Positions 1 through 9,757 are shown, numbered from the stretch's first letter. The stretch is 64,000 bases of DNA from Catalimonadaceae bacterium JC749 (GCA_021730635.1 JAJNNC010000002.1:806001-870000); one strand, 5' to 3'. Notes: generated from the letters alone by a model not told the origin. Translations and numbers: made by a program.

Positions 1-2
1 TT

Positions 3-1445
3 CAGAGGGATTTGCAGGAGACCCTGCGTCAATGGCAGGAGCAGGAAAAAAAACAGCAGGAGGCCGGAGCTTGGATTTCTTTTGCAGACATGATCTATGA
101 GCTGGAAAAAAAGAGAAGGAGAGGGGCTTCTTTAGACGGGCAGCAGGTGGCAGGACAACTGGATAGCATGACACAGATGCTCAAAAGATCAATCCAACAG
201 CTCACCCAAGGAGATTCAGTAGAAAAAAAGGTGGCAGACCAGGCCATCCTACAATTAGATGATTTACAGGGTGCTTTGGAAGATATTTATACATTCTATC
301 ATGGTTATGATCCTATGTTTACCTGGTGGGCTGACCATCCTTACCAGACAGTAGACACTTTGTTACACCAATACGCGGATAGCCTGAAGAAAAAAAGCAA
401 GGTGGTCAGTACGCAAAAAAAAGATGCCAGCGGTATTGTGGGGCGTCCTATCGGTAAAGAAGAGCTGATACGTCAGTTGAACTATGAAATGATTCCTTAT
501 ACGCCGGAAGAACTCATAACGATTGCCCAAAAAGAATTTGCTTGGTGTGATGAACAGATGCTGCGGGCTTCTCGTGAAATGGGTTTCGGCGATGACTGGA
601 AAGCGGCCCTGGAAAAAGTGAAGAATACTTTTGTGCCACCGGGCAAACAGCCAGAGGTTATTCTCAGGTTGTTGAATGAGTCCATCAATTTTTTAAAGAA
701 TAACGATCTGATTACCATTCCGCCTCTGGCAGAAGAAACCTGGCGCATGATCATGATGACCCCTCAACGGCAGCGGGTGAATCCATTTTTTACAGGGGGC
801 GAAGTGATCAGCATTTCTTATCCGACACAGACCATGAGCCATGAAGATAAGTTGATGAGCATGCGAGGTAACAACCCGCACTTCTCCAGGGCTACAGTGC
901 ATCATGAACTGATCGCCGGACATGGACTGCAGCAGTTTATGAACCAACGGTATAAGACGTACCGGGATTTCTGGACACCCTTCTGGGTAGAAGGCTGGTC
1001 GCTGTACTGGGAACGGCTGTTATGGGATCTGGGCTTTCCTCAGTCGCCGGAAGATAGAGTAGGTATGTTGTTTTGGCGCATGCACCGCTGTGCCCGTATT
1101 ATCTTTTCTTTGAATTATCATCTCAGCCAGTGGACGCCCCAGCAATGTATTGATTTTCTGGTAAACCGGGTAGGACATGAACGCGCTAATGCTGAAGGCG
1201 AAGTGCGGCGTTCTTTTGAAGGAGGATACAGTCCTCTGTATCAGCTTGCCTATATGATCGGAGGTTTACAGTTTGAAGCTTTGAAAAAAGAACTGGTAGA
1301 CAGTGGTACGATGTCGTATCGGGAATACCACGATGCGGTCATGCATGAAAACCTCATGCCTGTGGAAATGCTGAGAGCGATTCTGCGAAATGAACCTCCG
1401 GAGAAAGATTTTAAAACACAGTGGAGATTTTATAGGCTCCCCTAG
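3..1445 (+). CDS. DUF885 family metallopeptidase-like protein, 5'-truncated by window edge
   Basis: This is the C-terminal part of a DUF885 protein, a family of putative zinc peptidases. The frame stays open to the first bases of the window, so the TTG at 12 is unlikely to be the true start and the gene begins upstream. Visible family marks are the metal-site motif HHELIAGHGLQ (about bases 898-930) and, some 40 residues later, EGWSLYWERL, which matches the family pattern EGWxLYxE. The C-terminal third is helical and ends in the stop at 1443-1445. At least 480 residues are present, close to the usual 550-600. Any signal peptide lies outside the window. Substrate is unknown; the peptidase call rests on the family motif. 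No gene follows on the same strand for 349 bp. Confidence 0.8.
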   Translation, partial: QRDLQETLRQWQEQEKKQQEAGAWISFADMIYELEKKRRRGASLDGQQVAGQLDSMTQMLKRSIQQLTQGDSVEKKVADQAILQLDDLQGALEDIYTFYHGYDPMFTWWADHPYQTVDTLLHQYADSLKKKSKVVSTQKKDASGIVGRPIGKEELIRQLNYEMIPYTPEELITIAQKEFAWCDEQMLRASREMGFGDDWKAALEKVKNTFVPPGKQPEVILRLLNESINFLKNNDLITIPPLAEETWRMIMMTPQRQRVNPFFTGGEVISISYPTQTMSHEDKLMSMRGNNPHFSRATVHHELIAGHGLQQFMNQRYKTYRDFWTPFWVEGWSLYWERLLWDLGFPQSPEDRVGMLFWRMHRCARIIFSLNYHLSQWTPQQCIDFLVNRVGHERANAEGEVRRSFEGGYSPLYQLAYMIGGLQFEALKKELVDSGTMSYREYHDAVMHENLMPVEMLRAILRNEPPEKDFKTQWRFYRLP

Positions 1446-1794
1446 AATTTTTTCCCTTAGCCGGTGTCCCGGGAATAGCTTTGGGAGGTTCCGCAGTTAT
1501 GGATACCGGCAGCAGATGCATCATCTGATTTTTCGCTCAACCAAGCGCTAGCATAGAACTTCTCCAAAATTTCCCAGTTTTTTCATACGCTTTGTATTGA
1601 GAGGTGCCATCTCTGCGGTATACCAGCAATAATTCATGATTAAATGAAAATTTAACCCTGCAAAAATCTTGAGAAAATTAATTTAATATTAGTAAATTTA
1701 TATTTCAAGGTGTGAGCTACCCTATGGAAATTAATCCCTATGGCTTCTCACAATTGATAAAGACTTATACTACTTCGTCCCTACTGCCTAAAGT
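1446..1794. other. Intergenic region (349 bp) with a nested repeat near its right end
   Basis: No credible ORF is seen. The right part becomes AT-rich. At 1711-1752 the arms TGTGAG (1711-1716) and CTCACA (1747-1752) enclose two direct copies of CCCTATGG (1720-1727 and 1736-1743). No TAnnTTTG box was found. The repeat ends 42 bp before the sulfatase start, so it could be an operator or a leader hairpin. Confidence 0.5.
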
Positions 1795-3741
1795 ATGAAC
1801 ACCAAGACTATCCGAAAAATAATCTGCTATTCCCTGGCCCTGATGCTTGTTTTAATCATGATCAGAGTGAAAGTGCTGGGAATGAACTACTCAGCCTTAA
1901 TCTATCCCTGGCGTTTACTAAAAGTTTTATCAGCTAGTTACTATGATCTCATCTATGTGGCTGGCCTGGGTGCGTTATTCATGGCATTGGCCTTTCTGTT
2001 TCGAAAGCATCCGCGAAAGCTGACTTTTCTTTCGGGTACTTTTATCGGATTGGCTGTCCTGCATATTTTTTTCGGACTGGCCAACGTTGAAGTAATTCGT
2101 ATGTTGGGCGTCCCGTTTAATTATCAGTGGATGTATTATTCTGATTTACTGGGCAATAGCGAAGCCAACAAGGCTATAGCCGAGAACCTCTCCTTCTATC
2201 TGTTTAAGGAATTTGTGTTGTTAACGCTGTTGCTGATGGCTGTCGGAGGCGTTCTGATATGGCTATTGGGCAAACTAAGCCAATATGATAGCCTGTATCG
2301 TAAAATCTTATGGGGTACGGCAGGCTTCCTGCTATTGTTTTTGATAGCAAGCCGATATTTTGCTGGTTATCTTCAGATAAAATACACTAAGATGGCCCAT
2401 CCGGTTATTGCGTTTGCAGAATCTGTGGTTGCTTCGTGGGTCCACCAGCCTGATCTTTTTACGGTTTCTCTACCTTCAGATCTTGAACCTTTTCCTGTTC
2501 GCCAGCAGCTATCCCTTACAGAAAACCATGCGCCAAATCAGGATAAGGTACGCAATGTTATCTTTTTTGTGTTAGAGTCTGTTTCTTCTCAATATGTATC
2601 CGGCTATAATGATACGCTAAAGGCGACTCCGGTGATAGAGCGACACCTGGATCAGTCCATGCTTTTTACTGATATTTATGCGCATTCGCCTTCTACAAAC
2701 AACACTTTGGTGTCCTTACTGGGATCTATTTATCCTATGATCTCTTTTAGATCCATTTCAGCAGAATATCCACAAATCAACTGGCCTATCCTCAGTACGG
2801 TTCTGAAGAAGCATCATTATCGTACCGGTTTCTTTTTTGCCTCTGATAGCCGGTTTCAAAAAATGGATGCATTTCTGGAAAACAGACAGTTTGATAAGAT
2901 AGCAGATTACAGGAGTATGCCTTGTACACAGGATATTCTGGCCACAGAGTACCAGTTTCTGGATGGAGTGGATGAAGCCTGTATGGTAGATGCATTTACA
3001 GATTGGCTGATGGAAAACGATACGCCACAGCCTTTTTTCGCTACGCTCTGGACCATGCAAACCCACTATCCCTATTTTAACTCCGGGCCGGAGAAAGATT
3101 ATGGTGTCAACGACCCTTTGTTTAATCGTTACCTCAATGCCCTGCATCATAGCGATGCTATGTTAGGAAAAGTACTGGATGCACTAAAAAGACAAGGGTT
3201 GGACGAATCTACCCTGGTAGTGGTAGTAGGAGATCATGGGGAAGCTTTTCTTCAGCATTATCAGTACGGTCATGCCTCTCATATCTATGAGGAAAATATC
3301 AAAGTTCCCCTTATTTTCATCAATCCTCTTCTGTTTAAGGGAGAGCGACAGGCCGTGATCGGCGGGCATATAGACATTAGTCCCACCTTGCTGGATATAC
3401 TCCGCTTGCCTGTGCCCGCAGAATGGCAGGGTATCAGCCTGTTTCATCCAAACCGAGCCAACAGGGCCTATTTCTTCAGTCCCTGGTCCGACTATTTGTT
3501 TGGCTATCGGGATGCAAAGTATAAAGTCATTTTTGATGCAACCAGTTTTAAGACCATGGTATTTGATCTAAATGAGGACCCTGGCGAATGGAATGATCTG
3601 TCTGCTCAAATGCCTGGGTATGTAGCGCTTAGCCAGCAAAGACTGGCCCAATGGGTGCAGTATCATACCTCCCTGCTTACGGAGAGACTTTCTGTCCCTG
3701 TGACAAAGGTTTCTCATACACAGACAACGGCTACCCCATAA
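1795..3741 (+). CDS. LTA synthase-like membrane sulfatase-fold phosphotransferase
   Basis: A 648-residue inner-membrane protein. Five hydrophobic helices lie in about the first 215 residues, followed by a periplasmic alkaline-phosphatase/sulfatase-fold domain (about 250-620). This layout is that of LtaS, MdoB and phosphoethanolamine transferases. Metal-site residues visible are E261 in VLES, a candidate nucleophile Thr304 (or Thr301) in STNNTLVSL, D480-H481 in VGDHGE, and the following GHASHIYEEN. In Gram-negative relatives such enzymes move phosphoglycerol or phosphoethanolamine from a phospholipid to a glycan or lipid A; which applies here cannot be read. The start is the first in-frame ATG before the first membrane helix. 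It appears monocistronic. Confidence 0.8.
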   Translation: MNTKTIRKIICYSLALMLVLIMIRVKVLGMNYSALIYPWRLLKVLSASYYDLIYVAGLGALFMALAFLFRKHPRKLTFLSGTFIGLAVLHIFFGLANVEVIRMLGVPFNYQWMYYSDLLGNSEANKAIAENLSFYLFKEFVLLTLLLMAVGGVLIWLLGKLSQYDSLYRKILWGTAGFLLLFLIASRYFAGYLQIKYTKMAHPVIAFAESVVASWVHQPDLFTVSLPSDLEPFPVRQQLSLTENHAPNQDKVRNVIFFVLESVSSQYVSGYNDTLKATPVIERHLDQSMLFTDIYAHSPSTNNTLVSLLGSIYPMISFRSISAEYPQINWPILSTVLKKHHYRTGFFFASDSRFQKMDAFLENRQFDKIADYRSMPCTQDILATEYQFLDGVDEACMVDAFTDWLMENDTPQPFFATLWTMQTHYPYFNSGPEKDYGVNDPLFNRYLNALHHSDAMLGKVLDALKRQGLDESTLVVVVGDHGEAFLQHYQYGHASHIYEENIKVPLIFINPLLFKGERQAVIGGHIDISPTLLDILRLPVPAEWQGISLFHPNRANRAYFFSPWSDYLFGYRDAKYKVIFDATSFKTMVFDLNEDPGEWNDLSAQMPGYVALSQQRLAQWVQYHTSLLTERLSVPVTKVSHTQTTATP

Positions 3742-3949
3742 GAATAGCTTAATGGGAAAAGTCAACTTTCTTATCACAGAAAGCCGGAAACAGTGTCATG
3801 TTTTCTCTCTGAGATCAGATTAAAACAGGAGATACCATTTGGTTTGCTGTGACCTTGCAGAATAATCTATAGGTAGTTGCGAAAAACTGTAAAAATTTTC
3901 TGATCTTTCTCTCACTATCGCCTTGTTTATACTAATGCAAAACCTAACG

Positions 3950-5476
3950 ATGAGATCTATCTGTAGTGCCCTTCTTTGTTTCTTTCTTCTACCTGTCACC
4001 TATGCCCAACAAACATCTCTTGGCATTTTTGAGAAAAGTGAAGACATAGGTCGTCCTAAAAACGCAGGTTCGGCGCAATATGATGAAAGCACCCAGACTT
4101 ATACCCTGAAAGGCGCTGGCTATAATATCTGGTTCGAGAGAGATGAATTTCAGTTTCTTCACAAAAAACTCTCGGGTGACTTTATACTCACTGCCCATTT
4201 TGAGCTGGTAGGCGCCGGTACAGATCCTCACCGTAAGGTGGGGTGGATGATCAGGGAATCTTTAGAAGATGATGCGGCGCATCTGAGTGCTGTGGCCCAT
4301 GGCGACGGACTCACCGTATTGCAGTGGCGGGCACTGAAAGGCGCTTTCATGAGAGACCCGCAGGATGAAATATTTGCGCCCAAAGGTGGCTATCAGATTC
4401 TTCAAATGGAAAGGACTGGCAAAAAAGTGACCATGAGAGCAGCCCATGTAGGGGAGCCACTACAAACGATTGGGTCCCATACTATGGAAGATATGCCCGA
4501 CGATGTATTTGCCGGATTGTTTATTTGTTCCCATCATGAAAATGTAGTGGAAGAAGCCAGGGTTTGGAATGTTCGTATTGATCAACCGGTGCCTGAGGCC
4601 TATGATCCGGGTGAAGAAGGGTGGTTGGGCTGCCGCCTGGAAACCATGCATGTTTTTAGTGGCCAACGAAAAGTGATTTACGAGTCGACGGGACGTTTTG
4701 AAGCACCAAACTGGATGCCTGATGGTAAGAAGCTTTTGTTCAACATGGAAGGGGCATTATATACTATTCCGGTAGAGGGAGGAGAACCCGAAAAATTCAA
4801 TACGGGGACGGTGAACCAAAACAACAATGACCATGGCATTTCCTTCGACGGAAAAAAACTAGCCATCAGCAGCAGTAGTGAAGGAACATCCTCTCAGGTA
4901 TATGTGCTGCCCATTGAAGGCGGTACGCCTACACTGCTGACAGAGAAGCATCCTTCTTACTGGCATGGCTGGTCGGCCAATAGCAAAGAAGTATACTATG
5001 TAGCCCAAAGAGATACCAACATTTACAATATTTATAAGATGCCTGTCAGCGGAGGCCCTGAAGTGCAGTTAACTTTCAACAAAAGCGGACATGTGGATGG
5101 TCCGGAAGGTTCTCCCGATGGAAAATACATCTATTATAATGGCAGCACCACAGGCACTATGCAGCTCTGGCGTATGAAACCCGACGGATCTGATCCCGAG
5201 CAACTTACCTTTGATGAATACAATAACTGGTTTCCCCACCTCTCACCCGATGGGAAGTGGATTGCATTTCTTTCTTTTGGGACAGAAGTGGCGCCGGAAG
5301 ACCATCCTTCTTACAAACGAGTCATGTTGCGGCTCATGCCCGTGGCCGGAGGGGCCCCCAGAGTGATTGCCTACCTTTACGGAGGACAAGGAACTATCAA
5401 TGTGCCTTCCTGGTCGCCGGATAGTCAGCATATAGCGTTTGTGAGCAACTCCGGAAAGGGCCGGACAGAGGAATGA
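3950..5476 (+). CDS. Exported TolB-like beta-propeller protein, tandem copy 1
   Basis: Secreted or periplasmic protein of 508 residues. I choose the ATG at 3950 because it gives a compact signal peptide ending at TYAQ; ATG 3935 and TTG 3923 only add residues in front. Residues about 25-190 form a jelly-roll-like domain (motifs GYNIWFERDEF and DPHRKVGWM) resembling DUF1349. Residues about 200-505 are PD40/WD40-like repeats (FEAPNWMPDGKKL, FPHLSPDGKWIAF, PSWSPDSQHIAF). Such propellers usually bind proteins or glycans. The gene at 5648 has the same architecture and obvious identity throughout, so the pair is a tandem duplication. The protein ends shortly after the last blade. Database entries of this type are often called biopolymer transporter TolR, which the sequence does not support. 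Confidence 0.8.
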   Translation: MRSICSALLCFFLLPVTYAQQTSLGIFEKSEDIGRPKNAGSAQYDESTQTYTLKGAGYNIWFERDEFQFLHKKLSGDFILTAHFELVGAGTDPHRKVGWMIRESLEDDAAHLSAVAHGDGLTVLQWRALKGAFMRDPQDEIFAPKGGYQILQMERTGKKVTMRAAHVGEPLQTIGSHTMEDMPDDVFAGLFICSHHENVVEEARVWNVRIDQPVPEAYDPGEEGWLGCRLETMHVFSGQRKVIYESTGRFEAPNWMPDGKKLLFNMEGALYTIPVEGGEPEKFNTGTVNQNNNDHGISFDGKKLAISSSSEGTSSQVYVLPIEGGTPTLLTEKHPSYWHGWSANSKEVYYVAQRDTNIYNIYKMPVSGGPEVQLTFNKSGHVDGPEGSPDGKYIYYNGSTTGTMQLWRMKPDGSDPEQLTFDEYNNWFPHLSPDGKWIAFLSFGTEVAPEDHPSYKRVMLRLMPVAGGAPRVIAYLYGGQGTINVPSWSPDSQHIAFVSNSGKGRTEE

Positions 5477-5572
5477 ATGCCGCTATCAGGGCTGTCATAG
5501 AATTAGTTTTGAAAAGTCTGTATAGCGTATTGACAATAATATCATTATCTTTAGATATGATGGGATCATCCA

Positions 5573-5610
5573 GAAATGGTCGCCATGAAATGGTCGCCAT
5601 GAAATGGTCG
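5573..5610. repeat. 14-bp tandem repeat, 2.7 copies
   Basis: The unit GAAATGGTCGCCAT occurs at 5573-5586 and 5587-5600, and its first ten bases again at 5601-5610, without mismatch. It lies in the gap between the two tandem propeller genes, ending 37 bp before the start at 5648. No coding role is seen. Confidence 0.9.
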
Positions 5611-5647
5611 CTTCTAATTTTTTAAGAAAAATTGTAAAAACGAATAC

Positions 5648-7192
5648 ATGAAAAAAACTACACTACACACATGCTTATTAAGCATTGCTATGCTGGCCAT
5701 GCTGCATTTTCCGGCATTTTCACAGCAGGAGTCAGTGGGTATCTTTGATGGACATGGCGATATCGGGGACGTACTGAAGCAAGGTAATGCTACTTATCAT
5801 CCTGAATCGCAGGAATATGAAGTGTCCGGATCAGGCTATAATATCTGGTTTGATCATGATGAATTCCATTTTGTGTGGAAACGCATGAAAGGTGATTTCA
5901 TTGTATATACCCGCGCCCGTTTTGAAGGAGAAGGCGTAGACCCCCATCGTAAAGTAGGGTGGATGGCCCGCCAGAGCCTGGAAGGCAATGCGTCCCATAT
6001 CAATGCCGTAGTACATGGTGATGGCCTTACCTCTTTGCAGTTTAGAAGAACGGCAGGTGCGGAAACAGAAGAAGTACGTGCTGAGCTGACAGGGGCCGAT
6101 GTAATTCAGCTGGAAAGAAAAGGGAATACCTATACCATGCGGGTTGCCAAATTCGGAGAGCCCTTTGTGACAGAGCAGGTGACCGATCTGGATTTGGGAG
6201 AAGAAGTATATGTAGGCCTGTTTGTGGGTTCTCACAATGCAGAGGTAGTAGAGACAGGTATCTTCAGCGATGTACGCATTACCGTTCCTGCCCGGGATGA
6301 TCTGGTGCAATACAGGGAGTACATTGGTAGCCGTCTCGAGATCCTGGATGTGGAAAGTGGTCAGCGGGAAATCATCTATACCGATCCCAAGTCTATACAG
6401 GCTCCCAACTGGACACCCGACGGCAAAACGCTGATCTATAACAGCGACGGACTTATTTATACTTTTGACCTGGAAAAAAGGGAGCCGGCAGTACTCAACA
6501 CAGGCGAAGTAAAAAACAATAACAACGACCATGTCCTTTCTTTTGATGGCAGCATGCTTGGCTTGAGCAGTGGCGTCGCCGAATTGGGTGGGTCTATCAT
6601 TTACACGGTTCCTGTCACGGGAGGAAACCCCAAACAGATCACACCCCGGGGGCCTTCTTATCTGCACGGTTGGTCGCCGGATGGTAAAACCCTGATTTTT
6701 ACCGGTCAGCGTAACGATGAGTTTGATATATACAGCATACCTTCTGAGGGAGGTGAGGAAGTGCGTCTGACCACCGCTGAAGGCCTGGACGATGGTTCTG
6801 AATACACACCGGATGGAGAATGGATTTATTTTAACTCCAGTCGGGAGGGGAGCATGCGCATCTGGCGAATGAAAGCAGATGGCAGCCAGCAGGAAGCCTT
6901 GACCAATGATGATTTCCACGATTGGTTTCCTCATGTGTCGCCCGATGGCAAGCGAATAGTATTTATGTCTTTTCTCAAAGAGGAAGTAGCGGCCGATGAT
7001 CATCCTTTTTACAAGCATGTATACCTGCGGATGATGCCTATCGAGGGAGGTGAGCCTACAGTGATTGCCTATGTGTATGGCGGGCAGGGCACGATCAATA
7101 CGCCTTCCTGGTCACCGGATAGCAAAAAGGTGGCTTTTGTCAGCAATACCGATCAGGTAGCAATCAGCGATACGGAGGTAAGCCGGAAATAA
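5648..7192 (+). CDS. Exported TolB-like beta-propeller protein, tandem copy 2
   Basis: A 514-residue paralog of the upstream gene. The signal peptide ends near PAFSQQ. An N-terminal jelly-roll-like domain (GYNIWFDHDEF, DPHRKVGWM) is followed by PD40 blades (APNWTPDGKTL, FPHVSPDGKRIVF, PSWSPDSKKVAF). The two copies align almost end to end and differ mainly at their termini. It ends 9 bp before the aldo/keto reductase, so the two are probably co-transcribed. The antisense ORF of 395 codons over 5831-7018 is a shadow caused by the biased codon pattern. The likely role is binding or sensing an extracellular ligand; no catalytic residues are recognised. Confidence 0.82.
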   Translation: MKKTTLHTCLLSIAMLAMLHFPAFSQQESVGIFDGHGDIGDVLKQGNATYHPESQEYEVSGSGYNIWFDHDEFHFVWKRMKGDFIVYTRARFEGEGVDPHRKVGWMARQSLEGNASHINAVVHGDGLTSLQFRRTAGAETEEVRAELTGADVIQLERKGNTYTMRVAKFGEPFVTEQVTDLDLGEEVYVGLFVGSHNAEVVETGIFSDVRITVPARDDLVQYREYIGSRLEILDVESGQREIIYTDPKSIQAPNWTPDGKTLIYNSDGLIYTFDLEKREPAVLNTGEVKNNNNDHVLSFDGSMLGLSSGVAELGGSIIYTVPVTGGNPKQITPRGPSYLHGWSPDGKTLIFTGQRNDEFDIYSIPSEGGEEVRLTTAEGLDDGSEYTPDGEWIYFNSSREGSMRIWRMKADGSQQEALTNDDFHDWFPHVSPDGKRIVFMSFLKEEVAADDHPFYKHVYLRMMPIEGGEPTVIAYVYGGQGTINTPSWSPDSKKVAFVSNTDQVAISDTEVSRK

Positions 7193-7201
7193 TAGCAGCT
7201 T

Positions 7202-8191
7202 ATGTCTTATACACCAGCACCAGATCGTTATCAATCGATAGCATACCGCCGTTGCGGCCGTAGTGGTTTGAAACTGCCACCCATCTCTCTGGGGCTCTGG
7301 CATAATTTCGGCCATGTAGATGTGTTAGAAAATTGTCGTCAGCTGTTGCACCTGGCCTTTGACAGTGGCATCACCCATTTTGACCTGGCTAACAATTACG
7401 GACCACCACCCGGTTCTGCTGAAGAAAATTTTGGCCGTATCCTGCGGCAGGATTTTCAGGGATACCGGGATCAGATGATCATTTCTACCAAAGCGGGCTA
7501 CTATATGTGGGAAGGACCTTACGGAGATTGGGGCTCTAAAAAATACCTGGTGTCCAGCCTGGACCAAAGCCTGCAACGGATGGGTCTATCCTATGTTGAT
7601 ATATTTTATCACCACAGGCCCGACCCTGACACACCACTGGAAGAAACCATGACGGCCCTGGATCTGATTGTGCGCCAGGGCAAAGCCCTGTATGTCGGCT
7701 TGTCAAATTATCCGGTAGAAGAAGCCACCAAAGCCCTTCAGATGCTCCGGGAGTTAGGCACGCCCTGCCTGATTCATCAGCCTAAATATTCTATGTTTGA
7801 GCGATGGGTGGAAGGAGGGTTGCTGGATCTTCTGGAAAAAGAAGGGGTAGGATGCATTCCCTTTTCTCCGCTGGCTCAGGGCTTGCTCACCGATAAATAC
7901 CTGGAAGGCATACCGGCCGACTCCAGAGCCGCCAAACCACATGGCTTTTTGAAGGCCAATCAGGTGACGGAAGACAAACTGAATAAGATAAGGCAACTCC
8001 ATGCAATCGCCCGGCAACGGGATCAGACACTGGCACAGATGGCTTTGGCCTGGCTGCTGAAGGATCCGCGTGTTACCTCCGTATTGATGGGGGTAAGCAA
8101 GCCGGCCCAATTAAGTGATGCCTTGCAATGTTTAACAAATACGCGCTTCAGCGAAGAAGAACTGAGCCGGATCGAGACCATCCTGCAATAA
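7202..8191 (+). CDS. Aldo/keto reductase, YghZ/L-glyceraldehyde-3-phosphate reductase type
   Basis: A 329-residue cytoplasmic NAD(P)H-dependent reductase with a TIM-barrel AKR fold. The opening region (YRRCGRSGLKLPPISLGLW) and the cofactor-end segment with VLMGVSKPAQL are typical of the YghZ/MgrA branch. Catalytic-tetrad positions are visible: Asp and Tyr in DLANNYGPPPG, Lys in ISTKAG and His in IFYHHRPD. Members reduce aldehydes such as L-glyceraldehyde 3-phosphate or methylglyoxal. The stop of the propeller gene lies 9 bp upstream, suggesting one operon that may continue into the exported isomerase-like gene at 8267. The enzyme has no signal peptide, unlike its neighbours. The true substrate may be a sugar or sugar derivative handled by the neighbouring proteins; that is inference. 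Confidence 0.88.
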   Translation: MSYTPAPDRYQSIAYRRCGRSGLKLPPISLGLWHNFGHVDVLENCRQLLHLAFDSGITHFDLANNYGPPPGSAEENFGRILRQDFQGYRDQMIISTKAGYYMWEGPYGDWGSKKYLVSSLDQSLQRMGLSYVDIFYHHRPDPDTPLEETMTALDLIVRQGKALYVGLSNYPVEEATKALQMLRELGTPCLIHQPKYSMFERWVEGGLLDLLEKEGVGCIPFSPLAQGLLTDKYLEGIPADSRAAKPHGFLKANQVTEDKLNKIRQLHAIARQRDQTLAQMALAWLLKDPRVTSVLMGVSKPAQLSDALQCLTNTRFSEEELSRIETILQ

Positions 8192-8266
8192 ACAGCGCGT
8201 AAAAGTGCGAGGTATGTTCCAATTTCTGGTCTTACTAACTTACAGTCATTGCTAATACAACTAACC

Positions 8267-9217
8267 ATGGTAAACAGAAGAATTTTTTTTAAACATGCGG
8301 GCAGTTTCGCTTTAGGCACCTTGCTTTTACCTGCTTGTCAATCACAGGAAAACAAGACGCAAACCAGCGAAAGTGCATCGACACCTGCGGAAAGCACCAC
8401 TACTTCAGGACAAAGTTTGGGTGCGATTGGTATGCAATTGTACTCAGTAAAAGATGTGATAGAACAGGATCTGAAAGGTACTTTGCAGCAATTGGCCGAA
8501 ATAGGCTATCAAGAAATAGAATCCTATCCCGGTCAGGAGGGGCACTATTTTGGTATGGAACCCAAGGCCTTTGCCACCATGCTGAAGGATATGGGATTAA
8601 CCCTGGTGAGCAGTCATTTTGGTTCCGGTACCCGCGATAGTCAGGCAGAATCCTGGTATCAGGCAACCCTGTTGAGTCGTTTTGAAGAACTGGTAGAAAG
8701 AGCAGCAGAAACCGGCCAACCCTATCTGACCTGCTCCTCGCTGAATGAAAGCCTGCGCAAGACACCCGATGATCTGAAACGAACCGCTGAACTTTTCAAT
8801 CAGGCCGGAGAAGCCTGTAAAAAAGCAGGCTTGCAGTTTGCCTATCATAATCATGCTTTTGAGTTTGAGAAGGTAGGCGATGTCATGATGTATGATTTTT
8901 TGCTGGAAAATACAGACCCGGAGCTGGTGCAATGGGAGTTGGATATGTATTGGGTGGTAGCTGGCGGACAGGACCCGATTACCTACCTGACCAAGTATCC
9001 CAACCGTTTTCCGCTAGGACATGTCAAAGACATGGATAAGCAGGATAACAGTAAAAATGCGATCATTGGTCAGGGTGCTATTGATTATGCCAATATTTTG
9101 AAGGTCGCTGAAAAGAACGGGATGAAACATTTTCTGGTAGAACAGGAAACCTTTACAAAATCTTCTATTGAGGCTATGAGAGAAAATTATGCTTACCTAT
9201 CGGAGGTAAAAGTGTAG
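8267..9217 (+). CDS. Tat-exported lipoprotein, sugar phosphate isomerase/epimerase-like TIM barrel, copy 1
   Basis: A 316-residue protein of the xylose-isomerase-like TIM-barrel superfamily. The ATG at 8267 is preferred over TTG 8249 because it opens a twin-arginine signal (NRRIFFKHAG) followed by the lipobox LLPAC. The mature domain carries family segments IGMQLYSVKD, YHNHAFEFEK and GHVKDMDKQD, which supply metal-binding Glu, His and Asp positions. Relatives include inositol and sugar isomerases and dehydratases. Export by Tat implies the protein folds with its metal in the cytoplasm and works in the periplasm, anchored to a membrane. It is followed after 42 bp by the VOC gene. A clear paralog lies on the opposite strand at 9885-10721. 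Confidence 0.83.
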   Translation: MVNRRIFFKHAGSFALGTLLLPACQSQENKTQTSESASTPAESTTTSGQSLGAIGMQLYSVKDVIEQDLKGTLQQLAEIGYQEIESYPGQEGHYFGMEPKAFATMLKDMGLTLVSSHFGSGTRDSQAESWYQATLLSRFEELVERAAETGQPYLTCSSLNESLRKTPDDLKRTAELFNQAGEACKKAGLQFAYHNHAFEFEKVGDVMMYDFLLENTDPELVQWELDMYWVVAGGQDPITYLTKYPNRFPLGHVKDMDKQDNSKNAIIGQGAIDYANILKVAEKNGMKHFLVEQETFTKSSIEAMRENYAYLSEVKV

Positions 9218-9259
9218 AACCATATGATCACCAACCATTCATTGTTTATTTTTTACTAT

Positions 9260-9757
9260 ATGAAAACTTTTCACCATCGTCTCCTCTTTTTTACAGGAAT
9301 ATGGTTCAGTCTGCTGTGTGTGCCTGTCGGCCGGATATGGGCTCAATCGGCTGCTGCCGACGTACCGGCCGTTACACTCAATCATATTGCCTTGTATGTA
9401 TATGATCTGGAGAAAAGCACTGCTTTTTATGAGGAGGTGCTCCAGCTTAAAAAAATTCCCGAGCCTTTTCATGATGGCAAGCACACCTGGTTTAGCATAG
9501 GTGTTCATAGCCAGTTGCACCTGATAGAAGGGGCTGTTGAGATCACAGAGCATGATAAAAATTCTCATTTGTGCTTTAGTGTGAAATCTGTGGATGATTT
9601 CGTCACCCGGCTGGATCAGTTTCAGATCGACCGCATCAATTGGGCAGGCGACTCAAAAGAACCTACTATCAGAGTGGATGGGATCAAACAGATTTATTTC
9701 CAGGACCCTGATGGCTATTGGATAGAGGTAAACGATGATTTCCCGGGAAGGCAATAA
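9260..9757 (+). CDS. Exported VOC (glyoxalase/dioxygenase fold) protein
   Basis: A 165-residue single-domain VOC protein. The second Met (9260) is taken as start because it begins a normal signal peptide ending at RIWAQ; the ATG at 9224 would add twelve hydrophobic residues ahead of the charged n-region. Metal-ligand positions typical of the superfamily are visible: His in LNHIALYVYDLE, His in SHLCFSV and Glu in GYWIEVNDD. Functions in this fold include glyoxalase I, dioxygenases and fosfomycin resistance; the sequence does not decide between them, and periplasmic location is unusual for glyoxalase I. The gene sits directly after a Tat-exported isomerase-like lipoprotein and may act on the same substrate family. 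Confidence 0.78.
   Translation: MKTFHHRLLFFTGIWFSLLCVPVGRIWAQSAAADVPAVTLNHIALYVYDLEKSTAFYEEVLQLKKIPEPFHDGKHTWFSIGVHSQLHLIEGAVEITEHDKNSHLCFSVKSVDDFVTRLDQFQIDRINWAGDSKEPTIRVDGIKQIYFQDPDGYWIEVNDDFPGRQ

Noticed and set aside
5831-7018. Antisense open frame of 395 codons
   Set aside because: It lies wholly inside the well-supported propeller gene on the other strand and shows no domain; it is a codon-usage shadow.
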